From positions 124,572,226 through 124,636,225 of the forward strand of contig NC_088780.1 in assembly GCF_958450345.1 (NCBI RefSeq): 64,000 nt of DNA. The letters run 5' to 3'. This DNA comes from Calliphora vicina (taxonomy: Eukaryota > Arthropoda > Insecta > Diptera > Calliphoridae). Below are positions 38,320-50,454 of this stretch, in pieces; within the stretch, counting starts at the first letter, position 1, and each line of letters starts with the position of its first letter. The notes beneath the pieces were generated by a model. The model saw nothing but the letters and a program-made list of their open reading frames with translations. It was not told the origin of the DNA and did not search any database. The translations under genes and the position numbers were made by a program.

Positions 38320-40374
38320 TAGAGTGCTCCAAAATAATAAAATTGCGAATTTTGACCGTCCCCCCCTCTAGAATTGTTCTATGTATTGTAGAAACACATT
38401 GTGTAAAATATTAGGATGATAGGATAACGTTAACTGGTGGCGCAACGACGCTGAAGTTTTGAGGTGCATTTACAAGGGGAAAATATGCAATTTTTTCAGT
38501 TTTTGTAAAAATTTTGCCATTAAATAATGACTTTTACAATTTAATTTAAAAGAATCGAAATGTGTACGTAATTGTCGTTATAATAAGATATAAAAGACAA
38601 AAATTGGTGAAAAAATATTAAAGTTATTAAAAAATCGCCAGGCCATTAACGTGTCTCAGGCCACTAGAACAAGAAATTTATGAACAAAATTAACATATTT
38701 TGAGAAATATTAAAATAAAAGCTTATTTTTACTTAAAATATATCCACAATTACTTGTATATGAGTTTTTGCCCTCGTAGGAAACCGTTAACCTATTCGCA
38801 GGTATGACCAAAAAAATTAAATTTTTTTAACGGCAATTTCAAAACTCCAATTTCAAATTTTTAAAAATTTTGTTAAACAAATTTCAGAATTTTTTGATCA
38901 TCACATGGGGATTTATTGACAACATAATAGGAAATAAAAATGTGAAAAAAGTATGTCAATACCTCCAATAGTTTTTCCGTACCTGCGATAAAAAATTTTG
39001 CGATTTTCGAGAAAAACTAATTTTTTGGCCATATTTTGGGGAATGACCAGAATTTCCTTACTGTAATGATTTTTAAGTAAAATCTATTCAGAATAATATA
39101 GTCCAGGTAATTTTAAATGTAGTCTGAAAGTTTTTCTAAAATCGGAAAACTTTAACCCTTAAATCGTGAAGGTCAAAGTCAATTTTTTCAATATTTGGAA
39201 TTTCTCATGGAAAGATAGCGAAATATTATATATTTTTGGGCCGATTTTGATGAAACTTAAGAAAAATATAAAATGAAGTCTAGTATTCACAATGACAGTA
39301 CAAAAATGGAAATTAACCCTTAAGAGTACTTGGGGTCAAAATTAATGTGTTTTTCGTGATTTTAAAAGTTGAGGGTCATTTGGACCCCAAGTGCTATTAA
39401 GGGTTAATTTCCATTTTTGTACTGTTATTGTGAATACCAGACATCATTTTATATTTTTCTTAAGTTTCATCAAAATCGGCACAAAAATATATAATATTTC
39501 GCTATCTTTCCATGAGATATTCCAAATATTGAAAAAATTGACCTTTGACCTTCACGATTTAAGGGTTAAAGTTTTCCGATTTTAGTAAAACTTTCAGACT
39601 ATATTTAAAATTACCTGGAATATATTATTCTGAATAGCTTTTACTCAAAAATCATTACAGTAATGATTTTTGAGTAAAATCGCAAAATTTATATCGCAGG
39701 TATGGAAAAACTATAGGAGGTATTGACATACTTTTTTCACATTTTTATTTCCTATTATGTTGTCAATAAATCCCCATGTGATGATCAAAAAATTCTGAAA
39801 TTTGTTTAACAAAATTTTTAAAAATTTGAAATTGGAGTTTTGAAACTGCCGTTAAAAAAATTTAATTTTTTTGGTCATACCTGCGAATAGGTTAACGGTA
39901 TCCTACGAGGACAAAAACTCATATACAAGTAAATATGGATATATTTTAAGTAAAAATAAGCTTTTATTTTAATATTTCTCAAAATATGTTAATTTTGTTC
40001 ATAAATTTCTTGTTCTAGTGGCCTGAGACACGTTAATGGCCTGGCGATTTTTTAATAACTTTAATATTTTTTCACCAATTTTTGTCTTTTATATCTTATT
40101 ATAACGACAATTACGTACACATTTCGATTCTTTTAAATTAAATTGTAAAAGTCATTATTTAATGGCAAAATTTTTACAAAAACTGAAAAAATTGCATATT
40201 TTCCCCTTGTAAATGCACCTCAAAACTTCAGCGTCGTTGCGCCACCAGTTAACGTTATCCTATCATCCTAATATTTTACACAACGTGTTTCTACAATACA
40301 TAGAACAATTCTAGAGGGGGGGACGGCCTGTACCTAGAAAGTTTTTTTCGTCCATACAATCTTGGAGCACTCTA
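38320..40374. mobile_element. 2055-bp hAT fold-back element with 1-kb inverted arms
   Basis: Ends TAGAGTGCTCCAA and TTGGAGCACTCTA; exact 8-bp TSD GTGTTCAC at 38312-38319 and 40375-40382. Almost the whole element is a fold-back: the left arm runs to about 39350 and the right arm from about 39380. Examples are TAACGTTAACTGGTGGCGCA against its complement near 40240, and GGTATGACCAAAAAAATTAA against its complement near 39870. The centre is a short stretch around GTTTTTCGTGATTTTAAAAG. It has no transposase frame. Relatives lie at 29503-30387 and 51263-53083. Confidence 0.93.
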
Positions 40375-40382
40375 GTGTTCAC

Positions 40383-41188
40383 TGAAGTGACCTCACCAAT
40401 GATCCAGACAGGACAATTACTATTACTAGATACAGAACTCTAGTCAGCTGCAAATTTAAACAAAAATGTTTCGACCCATATTTCCCCTTTAAGCATAACA
40501 TCAAGGTGTGGAGCTCACGAAGATGTCCAAACATGCCCCACTTACTAATGAAAAAATTATTAAAACAATATATGAACAAATTATAAGCGCCTTTCCCAGA
40601 ATTTTGTGTAATTTTTGACGTGTTTTACCACAGCATGTGCCGTCTTGGTGATGTTTGATAAATAACTTAAAGTTTATGATTCGATGATAATTTACAGTAT
40701 TTACGAATATAATAAATCTCTTTCAAGTCTACGATAAAAACTATGAAAATTACAACTTCATATGTATATTCATTTGATTGATGTTTTAATTTAAAACTAA
40801 ATTTCGTCTATTTAAAAATGTGGCTACTTTGTAACATCATGATATATTAATATAAAATACTGACAGACTAATATTTAGCATAATGACGCGTCATGCTTTT
40901 AAATATTATAATTTTTTTTTATAATATTGTTTAAAACACATACTGAAGTACATATATGCACATTAGACATATATTACATGAACATTGGTATGTTTGCATA
41001 TTTTATACATATGCATCCTTTGCCATAATGATACTATTACTTCCATATTGTATATACACCCTGTCACAATACAGCACATTCATACAGTTTGTATTTACAT
41101 GTACAAAGGCATTTATATGGGCACATCCAAAATTTGTTTAATATCATATCAAACTAATCCTATATATTTACAATAGTAGCAAAATAAT
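40383..41188. other. Spacer continuing the ORF-like stretch, then AT-rich
   Basis: 40383-40620 continues the sequence broken by the hAT. The minus-strand frame at 40379-40579 has no recognised motif. From 40620 on it is AT-rich, with no gene. Confidence 0.35.
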
Positions 41189-41189
41189 T

Positions 41190-41423
41190 GGTCAATTCAC
41201 AAGGTCTCCTATCATGTCATAATGTCCTAATATTTCAAAATGTAGTTATTGCTTTTCAATCAAAAAATATCCTAATATTATTTATTACTTTGTCTTTGGT
41301 TATCGTAACCAACCAGCAGAGACCTGCGCCGAATGCCTAAGAGTCGGTTAAGTCGAGCCGCCGAGTCGTGAATATTAGGACATTATGACAATATGACATG
41401 ATAAGAGACCTTGTTAATTGACC
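41190..41423. repeat. 234-bp MITE with GGTCAATT ends and GC-rich core
   Basis: Left end GGTCAATTCACAAGGTCTCC; the complement of the right end is GGTCAATTAACAAGGTCTCT. TIRs of about 50 bp run into ATGTCATAATGTCCTAATAT on both sides. Flanks contain TAAT on each side, a possible TSD. The centre (41320-41370) holds a GC-richer segment, CGAGCCGCCGAGTCG. It is non-coding. Confidence 0.7.
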
Positions 41424-41424
41424 T

Positions 41425-41754
41425 AATATATATTTATAACTCCACTAATGTTGCATCATAGGGACATACTACTTTTCTGACATCATTTACCCATTAAAAC
41501 TTGAGACCAAATAACTCAAAACATTTTTTTCTCGAATATAAGTGAGATTAAAAATTTCAAATTGTAACGATTGTACAATGTACATATGTGTATTGTACTA
41601 GCGTTGGAAACGATTTGAATTTAGTGTTAAAGTTTTAAAGGTATTATGTACTTTAAAAAAATATTCTCTAATATTTAATTTCAGCTTATTTCTTTGTGTT
41701 ACTAATTTACAAATGTGTAATTTAAAATGTCTTGGACATTGCCGACCCTTTTAT
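41425..41754. other. AT-rich spacer, no gene seen
   Basis: Nothing recognised before the hAT target site. Confidence 0.4.
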
Positions 41755-41762
41755 ATCTGGAC

Positions 41763-42585
41763 TAGAGATGCCAAACGGGGAATCCCGTTCCCGAATCCCG
41801 TTTTAACTTTAAATCACGGGATTTTCCAAATCCCGTTTTTCATTTTGACATTCTACATGCCCAAATATCACAAAGTGATGTTCAGCAAAGTTGTTAAGCT
41901 CAACTACTGCTACAATATAGTTAATAAAGGAAAACGGTAATTTTAGTTTTCCTTGAGTGGGTCTCTAGAAAATCAATTCTTCACCTTTTTTTGTTAGTTG
42001 TCTAACAAAACTCAATTTAAATCCTCTTCAAATGAAATAGATTTTGTCTCAGATGAGGAGCTGCAACAAAATGAAAATATTTCGATTGCTAAAAGATAAG
42101 GTACTGTTTTTACCAGTATGTACATTAGGCTGGGTCGATTTGTATGGACGACCAAAAAACAAAAAAAACGTATAGCAGAAACGCAATCTACGGAAAATTC
42201 TAAGAATATTTCCTCAAGAAACCATAGGTCTAAAATGAAATCTTATCTTGCATATTTCGTATTTTATCCAATAAGAAAACTATTAAAAAAAAAATACTGA
42301 AACATCATTGGATAAAAGACGAAATTCGCAAGATAGGATTTGATTTTAGATCTATTGTTTCTTGGGGAAAATTTCTTAGAATTTTCTGCTATACGATTTT
42401 TCGTGAAAAAATCGAGCCACCCTAATGTATTTATTGTTATTTCTTCTTATATAATGTACTCATGCAAGTATTTTATGCTTTTTAGTGTCTAATATAAATT
42501 AATTGCTAATTATGTACGTTTCTTTCTTATATACCAAATCCCGAACCCCGGGATTTTCAAAAATCAGTCCCGATTTGCACCTCTA
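41763..42585. mobile_element. Non-autonomous hAT element, exact 8-bp TSD, MITE inside
   Basis: Ends TAGAGATGCCAAACGGGG and GATTTGCACCTCTA. The TSD ATCTGGAC is identical at 41755-41762 and 42586-42593. Subterminal CCCGTTCCCGAATCCCG and CCGAACCCCGGG repeats resemble, but are not the same as, the TTCCCGGGAA hAT at 25380. No transposase is readable. A fold-back MITE of the ACATTAGG family is nested at 42122-42428. Confidence 0.9.
42122..42428. repeat. Fold-back MITE, ACATTAGG family (copy 2)
   Basis: Ends ACATTAGGCTGGGTCGATTT and AATCGAGCCACCCTAATGT. The arms extend over nearly the whole 307 bp (GAAAATTCTAAGAATATTTC mirrored by AATTTCTTAGAATTTTCTGC). Flanks are ATGT and ATTT. It is nested in the hAT at 41763. 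Copy 1 is at 301-432. Confidence 0.75.
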
Positions 42586-42665
42586 ATCTGGACTGAAAGC
42601 TTTCCAGTTCATCAAAGATCGACCTCTAAGTCCAACATAAGGGCCAGTATATTCAACACTAACTA

Positions 42666-43107
42666 CACAGAAAAAATTATATTTCAATTCAAACATTTAT
42701 CCCATATTGAACTGGTTTCAATTATTTCATAATTAAAACAAGTATTCATTTGCTCAAAAACAAAATTTCTTGATATTTTCTATTGAGTTTTGAATTTGAT
42801 TATTTTGACAATTGAATATACAATTTTCGTTATTGGTTGAATTTCAAATACAAAAATTATTGAATAGATAATTTTCGTAATTGAAACACAAAAAATAACA
42901 AAAATGTGTTTTCAATTACGAAAATGATCTATTCAATAATTTTTGTATTTGAAATTCAACCCAAGGCGTATTAACAAGGTGAGTGCGTCCGGGCAACAAA
43001 TGTTTTTGAGCAAATGAATACTTAATTTAATTATGAAATTATTGAAACCAGTTCAATATGTGACAAATATTTGAATTGAAACGGTTTAAGAAAACGTTTT
43101 TTCTGTG
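42666..43107. repeat. 442-bp fold-back element with CACAGAAAAAA ends and TA flanks
   Basis: The left side begins TACACAGAAAAAATTAT and the right side is its inverse ending TTTTTTCTGTGTA, so TA flanks both sides. Arms of about 200 bp share CATATTGAACTGGTTTCAAT and TATTCATTTGCTCAAAAACA. The right arm alone carries about 40 bp of GC-richer DNA (AAGGTGAGTGCGTCCGGG). It is non-coding. Confidence 0.75.
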
Positions 43108-43109
43108 TA

Positions 43110-43940
43110 TACTTTACATACTCTTGTGAAAATGTTTAATTTTAAGTACCAACATACCTAGCGCTATTTGTAAAATATTACTTTAAATCACTTATTTTGA
43201 CGAGAATAGCCATTAAATAATATTTTAAAGAAATAGTATGGAATACAATATTTGTTGGCAAAAACCCATATGTATTAGTACATGTTTTCCATGTGATTCT
43301 TATGCATATGGTTTTGTTATTAAATGTATAAATAATCATAAAAAGACACCCTTCCCCTAACCGCTGAACTTGACATCAAACCAAACAAATATTCAGCCAT
43401 ACTGTACAAATACTCGACGTAATAATAAAACTGATATAAAAAACTGGGAAATAAATATTTTTCAATGAATGGATGAATCAGTAAATTGCATGTAAATAAC
43501 TTTATGCATCATGTATGACTGTGTCTCTCCAGTTAAAAGCTTTATGTAAATACTTGCAACATTTATACACACATACTATATGCAATCGGAAATAAAAACA
43601 ACAAACAACTTCAGCGGGTAAAATCGAGGGCTTCAATTTTTAGGCATTCTAAAATACATATTTACACATTATAAAATATGCGATACTCATTCTACTCTGG
43701 CTTCTTGCTGAAGATGCCATAGAACGACTTTGACTCTCCTTTTAGAGAATTTATACACATTCAACATTGCACTGCAAAATAAGGTTGGATTTGCAATTAT
43801 TCCGGTATATGTAACCAGAAGGTGGTACAAAATATTGTAAAAATTTCAGTATTTTATAAAATTTTATGTTGTAAAGTTTTTTATATACATACTAGCTTGA
43901 ACCGGTGCTCTTCGATACCTCTGTCGTAGTAGAGTAAAAA
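43110..43940. other. AT-rich spacer, no gene seen
   Basis: No gene or repeat end recognised. Confidence 0.4.
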
Positions 43941-44085
43941 ATCGTATATACCCTTCACCAAATTATACTTCCAAATAAAAATTTTAAATATTTTTAGCTA
44001 AACAAAATTTATTTCTTTTTTTTCCATTTTTTGGAAAAAAAATGTTTCGAATTGTTTTTTTTTTAATTTTTTATTTTGTTTTTTC

Positions 44086-46111
44086 CAGGGTTTCGATATT
44101 CAGCTCTAGCAACATATTTCTTACATTTGACTATGCAATAAATATGAAATTATCTATTTCATCACAATCAGCTAATATAAATATTCATACTGTTCGTTCG
44201 TATTACTATTAAAATTGCAATGCTAGTCTGCAATTTTTAGTAGCAAACACAATCCATTGCATATCCACCAAAATATATGTTCGTGCTTTAGTAGCACACA
44301 CAGTTTTTTTGTCGTGCTAATATTGCACTCCATTCATTTTATTTTGTTGTGCTGGCAAACTTTTCTAGCAAAAATACACACTTCTGTAGTTGTGCTATAG
44401 CACAATTGACATTTCTGCAATTGATGCTATCAGTTGCTGTTCTTGATAAGTGCATAACAACATATCAGTAAACACACCCAATGTACAGTTGGGCAGAATC
44501 AACATTTTTTTTAAATAAATCTGGCATTTCTAAACGGCTGATCTGATCAGGATAAAATTTGACGCGGGCGTAGCCAAGGAGTATTCGAGTTTAAATTATT
44601 GAAATGGGCCCTACAAATGCCCCAGGGGCAGCGCTATGGGAGCTCAGAATAGGGTACCTTCGACATGCAAAATTTTTAAACACGTCCCATTATTTTGTTT
44701 CCCATTCGATTTCAAAGAGTTTTGTATGTTTAGAAAGCGTGTGCTTGCGTGTGCTATTTATCTCTTATACTTTTCGAGTTATAGGCATTTCAAAATTGAA
44801 ACTTTAAAATTTTGCCATACCTTGGTCCGCTTTTTTAAAAATATAGGTCGTACTTTTGTACCGAACGGGCTCGATTTTTTTTGTTAGTTAGATAACTAAA
44901 TTATCAGTAATATACAAAATATTTCAGAGTAATATCGATTATAGATCCAAAAATAAACGATTTTAGTAGATTTTTCCTGTTTTTTGGATGAAAAGGTGAC
45001 TTAACTCTTTTTTATTAAAAAAAAACTTTCTTTAAGAACATATAACAATGTTATGTTTTTCTGTAAGGTAGCTTTACAGAGAACATTTTGGTATAAAAAA
45101 CATGTCCTATTTTTTGAACATATTGCCCTTTCGTCCTGCGGAATTTGACCTATTTTTTGATAAAAATTACAACTTTGGGCCACATGTTCTAAAATCCCAA
45201 AGTTGGGATCAAAAAACGGAAAGCAGCTTTGGAAACCTTGATGTGTTTCCTATTTATCCCCAAAGTATTTTCCCAGCCCCGAAGGAAATGTAGACCCTAT
45301 GGTTAAAATTGTAAAAATACCATTTTCGGGATTTTCGCTTAAATTTTTAGGAATTGTGGGATTCCTTTTGACCTTTTGAAAAGTTTTTTTACACTTTGTA
45401 ATTTGGAATGACAAATTTAAAAAACGTTGAAAATTTCATTGAGTTTTGCTAATAAATAAAGTTTTTATTACATATTACATATTTATTGAGTTTCTAAAAC
45501 TAAAATTTTTATCAAAATTTTAATAGGATTGCAAATACATATTAGGAACAATTTGATCTACATTTATTCCGAAAATTTTTTTTCTTGTTTAGATATTTTA
45601 ATTTTTGGTCTTACAAAAAAAATTCAAGTCAATATCTCAGTTAGATTCAAAAATATTTACACTAATGAATAATCGTTATTTCGTTTTACATACTTGACAA
45701 TAAAATAACTAGCAGCATCCAAATAAACAAAAAACAAGAAATATCAATGCAACCATAGCAGAGCAACCAAAGAAATGTAAATTGCTGCCAGAGAAAATTG
45801 CTAGCACAACAAAACAAAAACGAATGCTGACGCACAATATTAGTTCGGCAAAAAAGTGTGTATGCTGCTATAGCACGAACATATATTTTGGTTGTTGTGC
45901 TACAATAACGAGCTGACAACTGGTTGTATCTGCTACTAGAAATTGCAAACTAACATTGCAATTTGTATAGTAATATATGAATAGTAACAGTAAATTTATA
46001 TTAGCAGAGTTATACAAAATTATAATAGTAACTATATTTTTAGTATGCAGATTGATAAAAATGTATATTTACTGCAATTGACGGCTAATATAGTAGCAAT
46101 TGTAAACCCTG
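44086..46111. mobile_element. 2026-bp non-autonomous hAT element, exact 8-bp TSD
   Basis: Ends CAGGGTTT and AAACCCTG; TSD GTTTTTTC identical at 44078-44085 and 46112-46119. Long imperfect subterminal inverted repeats are visible, for example CCAAAATATATGTTCGTGCT near 44270 against its complement near 45880. No transposase. The interior from about 44510 to 45660 is an inserted older repeat. It sits in a decayed Helentron. Confidence 0.9.
44510..45660 (+). repeat. Old dispersed repeat inside the hAT (relative of 10640-11610)
   Basis: It shares AAATAAATCTGGCATTTCTA, CTATGGGAGCTCA, GGGTACCTTCGACATG and GCCATACCTTGGTCC with the 10640 copy. Later parts (GGGATTCCTTTTGACC, AGTTTTTATTACATATT) resemble the layout of 13614-14815. 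Its frames are short and carry no motif. Confidence 0.55.
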
Positions 46112-46516
46112 GTTTTTTCCATTTTTTTAATAATTAGCGAAAAAAAATTTCGTCTTAAAAAATATTTTTTCCGATTTTGACCCATTGTAGGTCCAACTTA
46201 CTATGGTCTTATATACGTCGTAGCAAAGGTCTTTGAAATATCTATCATTAGATATCCATATTAATTACATAGTAATGTAGGTAAAAAATCGAGGTTGTCC
46301 TGGTTTTTTCCTTATATATCAGCCCTTTGTGGGTCGATTTTAAATAGCAACCGAACCAGAAGAATTCCGGAGATATTGATGTATGAATCGTGTATGTAAG
46401 TTATTTGGGGGCTTCGGAAAGTTGATTTCAACAGGATCCAGGGAAATTATATTGTGGAAATTACAAACTGAATGACAAACTTATATATACCCTTCTCACG
46501 AAGTTGAAGGGTATAA

Positions 46517-47639
46517 TAAAATTAATACCGTAATTTCTTGAATAGGTCTTCAAGTTTCTCCATAAAATATATCTTATTAAGAAAAATGAGAAGTGAAGAG
46601 GAGGCAGTGTTGGTAGTTCTTCAGGTTTCTTCAAGAAATTTCTCTTAATAAGAAAAATGAGGAGTTAAAAAGACTTAAAATTTCCATGTTTTACCAAGAT
46701 TTTTTTAATTTTTTCCCCACAAACCATCTCCTGAAAATTTCGAATCGAATAAAAAAATCAGCCAAATCGCTCTAACCGTTCTCACGTGATGCCATTACAA
46801 ACATGTTATTCTTTAAAGTCAATTCTTATTTTTTTAGATTGAATTCATTAAGAGTATAAGTTCTAATGTAGACATTCCATGAAGCATTAAGTGGTAATTC
46901 TCCTCACAGGCCTTCAACGGAAGACCTTCAAATATGAATTCTATCAAGCATCTGAAAGAAGCGAGTATGCAAGGCCTTGACTCTCAATGACAGGACGTAT
47001 GGGTTTGTTTGTGTCTGCAAAATAAGGCCTTTAGGAAGGCCTCTTTATTTAATTTTTTCACGCAGCCATTAAAACTGATGTTTAATGTTAACAAACGGAT
47101 AAAGTGAGAGACTGTAGGAGATGGGTTTGAAATATTATTATTCTTTACAGTTAACAAAAAGAACACAAAAACATTGAAAATATTTGCAATACTGTACATT
47201 TATAATTTTTTAATTAATGTTCACTATTTATGCGCATCAGTCATTAATGTTATTATGGAGAGGTATGAGGTTCTGCGTTTAAAAGTGTTCTTTGTCTACG
47301 GTAACAATTAAAATAAATATTTTATTTATATACACAAATGTTAATAAACATGAATTGAGAGGATAATAATATACTAAATTGATATGAACTTAAAATCGAT
47401 ATATCAGATCAATCAGTCGCTATCGCCCGCATTGTAAACGGTATGATCGACTTCGAATAAAACAGATAATTCATGCTGTGTAAGAACGCCCCATTCAAAA
47501 GTGCCAACGCAAAGGAGAAAATAAAACACTTGTCATCGACAAAGCGAACTAGAAGAATAACATAAAAAAATCAATATAGAACATTATCATACAACCAACC
47601 ACAATTTAAATATTACAATTTAATATGTGTATTCGACTG
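46517..47639. other. AT-rich spacer with one hairpin repeat
   Basis: At 47010-47070 is the inverted form of the AGGCCTTCCTAAAGGCCT repeat end seen at 6130. 46540-46690 has two similar phrases (AAGAAAAATGAGAAGTGAAG and AAGAAAAATGAGGAGTTAAA). No gene. Confidence 0.4.
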
Positions 47640-48250
47640 TACCTAATCTTATATACCCTACACCTAATTATACTTTAAAATACAAATTTAAAAGTTAGGT
47701 AAACAAAAATTAAAAGAAAAGATTATAAATTTTTTTTTGTTTTTTGTATGGGAAAATTTTTTTTTAAATTTTTTTGAAAAAAAAATGTTAAATTTATTTG
47801 TGAAAAAAATGTTAAATTTATTTGTGAAAAAAGTTTTATAACGAAAAAAGTTTATTTTGGTGAAAAAAATCGGGTTAAAAAATATATTCCCTATATTGAC
47901 CCATTGAAGGTCCGACAAATTACGTTATAATTTTATATACAGAACAGAGTATTGGTCGTTGCAGAAAAACAAACAACAGTCTCGACGGATATTGAACCTG
48001 CAAGTACAGCAATTGCAGAAGATCATGCTACCAACTGAAAAACTACTTGTATGTATATGGGGGATTTCATGTCAACTTTTGAAATCGATGTCTTCCGATC
48101 GTGATGAAATTTGGACCAAAGTTAGTTTTTTAATAAGATTGGTGAAGAACTCCCTGAGTTAGAGGGGTTCAAAATTTGACATTTTGGCCAAGCAGGGGTT
48201 TTTTCTCATCCATGTGACTTATTATCTATAATCCTTACATAGGCCCGCGA
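47640..48250 (-). repeat. Decayed Helentron-like block plus dispersed repeat
   Basis: 47650-47945 has the same order as the Helentron split by the hAT at 44086: TATACCCTACACCTAATTAT, T-rich stretches, then TTGACCCATTGAAGGTCC. 48055-48245 matches 37370-37680. Reading frames are artefacts of T-rich tandem runs (AAATTTATTTGTGAAAAAA twice). Confidence 0.5.
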
Positions 48251-48270
48251 TATGTCCTATTTTAGTAAAA

Positions 48271-48957
48271 AACAAGTAAAAAAGTATGGTCGGGCTTGAC
48301 CGAGTATACACCAAGTAAATGAGTAAAAATATTTTTCTTTTAAAATATCAATAATTTATATTCGTGAGTGATTTTCGGAAGTGGGCCTTATATGGGAGCT
48401 ATGACCAATTATGGATCGATCACCATACAATTAGGTCGTGTCATTTATGTCTATATGAAAGTTATTTATGTTGAATTTTGTGTATATACCAACATTTTTA
48501 AGTGATTTAAGCACGTTAAAAAGATTTTCGGAAGCGGGTCTATATGGGAGCTATGACTAATTATGGACCGATCGTAACAAAATTTTATGACTTGAATTTT
48601 ATTTATATAAAACTTATTTGGAGCGAAATTTGTGTAGATACATATATAAATTAAACATTTATGACCGATAAAGTCCAATTTCGAGAGGACATTTGTATGG
48701 GGGCTAGGTGAAATAATGGACCGATTTCAGCCAGTTTCAATAGGCCGAAAAAATGGGCCGAACAAATTATATGTACCAAATTTTATCGAAATATCTACTC
48801 TGCGCACAAGGTTTACATGGACAGCCAGCCATCCAGACGGGCGGACATCGTTTAATCGACTCAGAGAGTGATTCTAAGTCGATCGGTATACTTTAAGGTG
48901 GGTGTTAGACCAATATTTTTGGGCGTTACACACCCACTATGGTGGTGTAGGGTATAA
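48271..48957 (-). mobile_element. Helentron family II (left border of tandem duplication)
   Basis: It opens AACAAGTAAAAAAGTATGGT, with hairpin GGTCGGGCTTGACCGA, and closes GGTGGTGTAGGGTATAA. The core TTAATCGACTCAGAGAGTGA is present; the microsatellite is short (CAGCCAGCCATCCAGACGGG). It is non-coding. Confidence 0.85.
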
Positions 48958-49694
48958 ATATGTTTGATTTTATAAATTTTGTGATTGAATTTTAATTTTT
49001 TCTGTGTGCACCGAAATCATGCTACTAAATTTGTTTGTGATAGATCCGTAATTTTGGTCAAGCCCGACCATATACTACCCTACTTTCTTAATTGTTTTAG
49101 AAATATGTAGATGGTATTTAAGATTCGAATAAATATATGTATGTATGTATATCAGAAGTCTGTCTTTATTAAAAATTGTTTACATGTTTAAATTTAGCAA
49201 AAATAAAAACAACCAGCGAGAAAACTTTTTAATTGTATGTTAAAAACTTTACATACATTATTATTCTGCAATCAATTAACAAGTTTAATTATCAAACAAC
49301 AAACGACAATTCTAAAGGATAATACATTTTCGCATATACATACATATGTACGTACACACATCTGCAAATTCATGCATACTTACACATTAGGGTCTTTCTC
49401 ATTCTTAAAGTCTCCGAAGGTTTAATGGTTGTACCTATAATGGGTTAGTGCGGAGACCGATTAGAAATTGTAAATCGAGGTGATTTAGTTTTTGGTCATA
49501 AAATTTGTTAAAATTACTTTTTAAAACTACATCTTATTTTCTAATACGTTTGATTGTATTAAAAAAAAATAATAGTTTTTTACTTCACTAACCCATTAAA
49601 AGTTAAAAAAATATAATTTAACCCTTTAATGCTACAAAAAAGTCAAATATTTAAAAAAAAAATAAATGTCTACGAAAAAAATAAATTTATTCTA

Positions 49695-50319
49695 CACCAT
49701 TTCCAATTGTATTTCAGAAGTTTCTAATTGTATTTCAGAAAATTCCAATTCAATTTCAGAAATTTCCATTTATGTTTCAGAAATTTCCAATTATATTTCA
49801 GAAATTTCTAATTATATTTCAGAATTTTCTAATTATATTTCAGAATATTCCAATTATATTTCAGAACTTTCTAATTGTATTTCAGAATTTTCTAATTGTA
49901 TTTCAGAATTTTTCAATTGTATTTCAGAAATTTCCATTTGTATTTCAGAATTTTTAATTTATATTTAAAATGTTTCTAATTGTATTTCAGAATTTTCCAA
50001 TTGTATTTCAGAATTTTCTATTTGTATTATACAATTGAAAAATTCTGAAATACAATTGGAAACTTTTTAAGTATAAAATAAAAATTCTGAAATACAAATG
50101 GAAATTTCTGAAATACAATTGGAAATTTCTGAAATACAATTAGAAATTTTTGAAATATAAATGGAAAATTCTGAAATATAATTAGAAAATTCTGAAATAT
50201 AATTAGAAATTTCTGAAATATAATTGGAAATTTCTGAAATATAAATGGAAATTTCTGAAATATAAATGGAAATTTCTGAAATACAATTAGAAACTTCTGA
50301 AATACAATTGGAAATGGTG
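49695..50319. mobile_element. TA-flanked fold-back element built of 21-bp repeats
   Basis: Ends CACCATTTCCAATTGTATTT and its exact inverse; TA on both sides (49693-49694 and 50320-50321). The left arm is about 16 copies of a 21-bp unit like TTTCCAATTGTATTTCAGAA; the right arm is about 13 copies inverted; the centre is about 50036-50085. Unit 2 of the duplication has the empty site TTATTCTAGTTTTA. The frame at 49666-49968 reads as a seven-residue repeat only because 21 is divisible by 3. Confidence 0.9.
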
Positions 50320-50454
50320 TAGTTTTATGGGAAAAAAAATATTTTGTAATATTTTTTGAGAAATTGTTAAGGAAAAATTATATTTCGTCAAATAAATTTC
50401 TGCCCGCTTCAAAACAAACGTGTTAACTTTATTAAATATCGCGAAAACAACTTA

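Larger units (their letters stand above)
43943..46516 (-). mobile_element. Decayed Helentron split by a 2-kb hAT
   Basis: The right part (46200-46516) matches family I: TTGAAATATCTATCATTAGA, TTTTAAATAGCAACC, CGGAGATAT and the end CTTCTCACGAAGTTGAAGGG. The left part (43943-44085), starting TATACCCTTCACCAAATTAT, continues across the hAT into 46120. A similar arrangement at 47640-47945 supports joining the parts. The core and most of the GACA tract are deleted. Confidence 0.65.

Noticed and set aside
49666..49968. A 100-codon frame with a seven-residue SNYISE-type repeat, like a coiled coil or antifreeze-like protein
   Set aside because: The 21-bp DNA repeat is divisible by 3, so any frame stays open; the element is a fold-back transposon with TA flanks.
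49695..50319. CRISPR-like regular repeats
   Set aside because: No unique spacers between units, arms inverted, and the host is eukaryotic.
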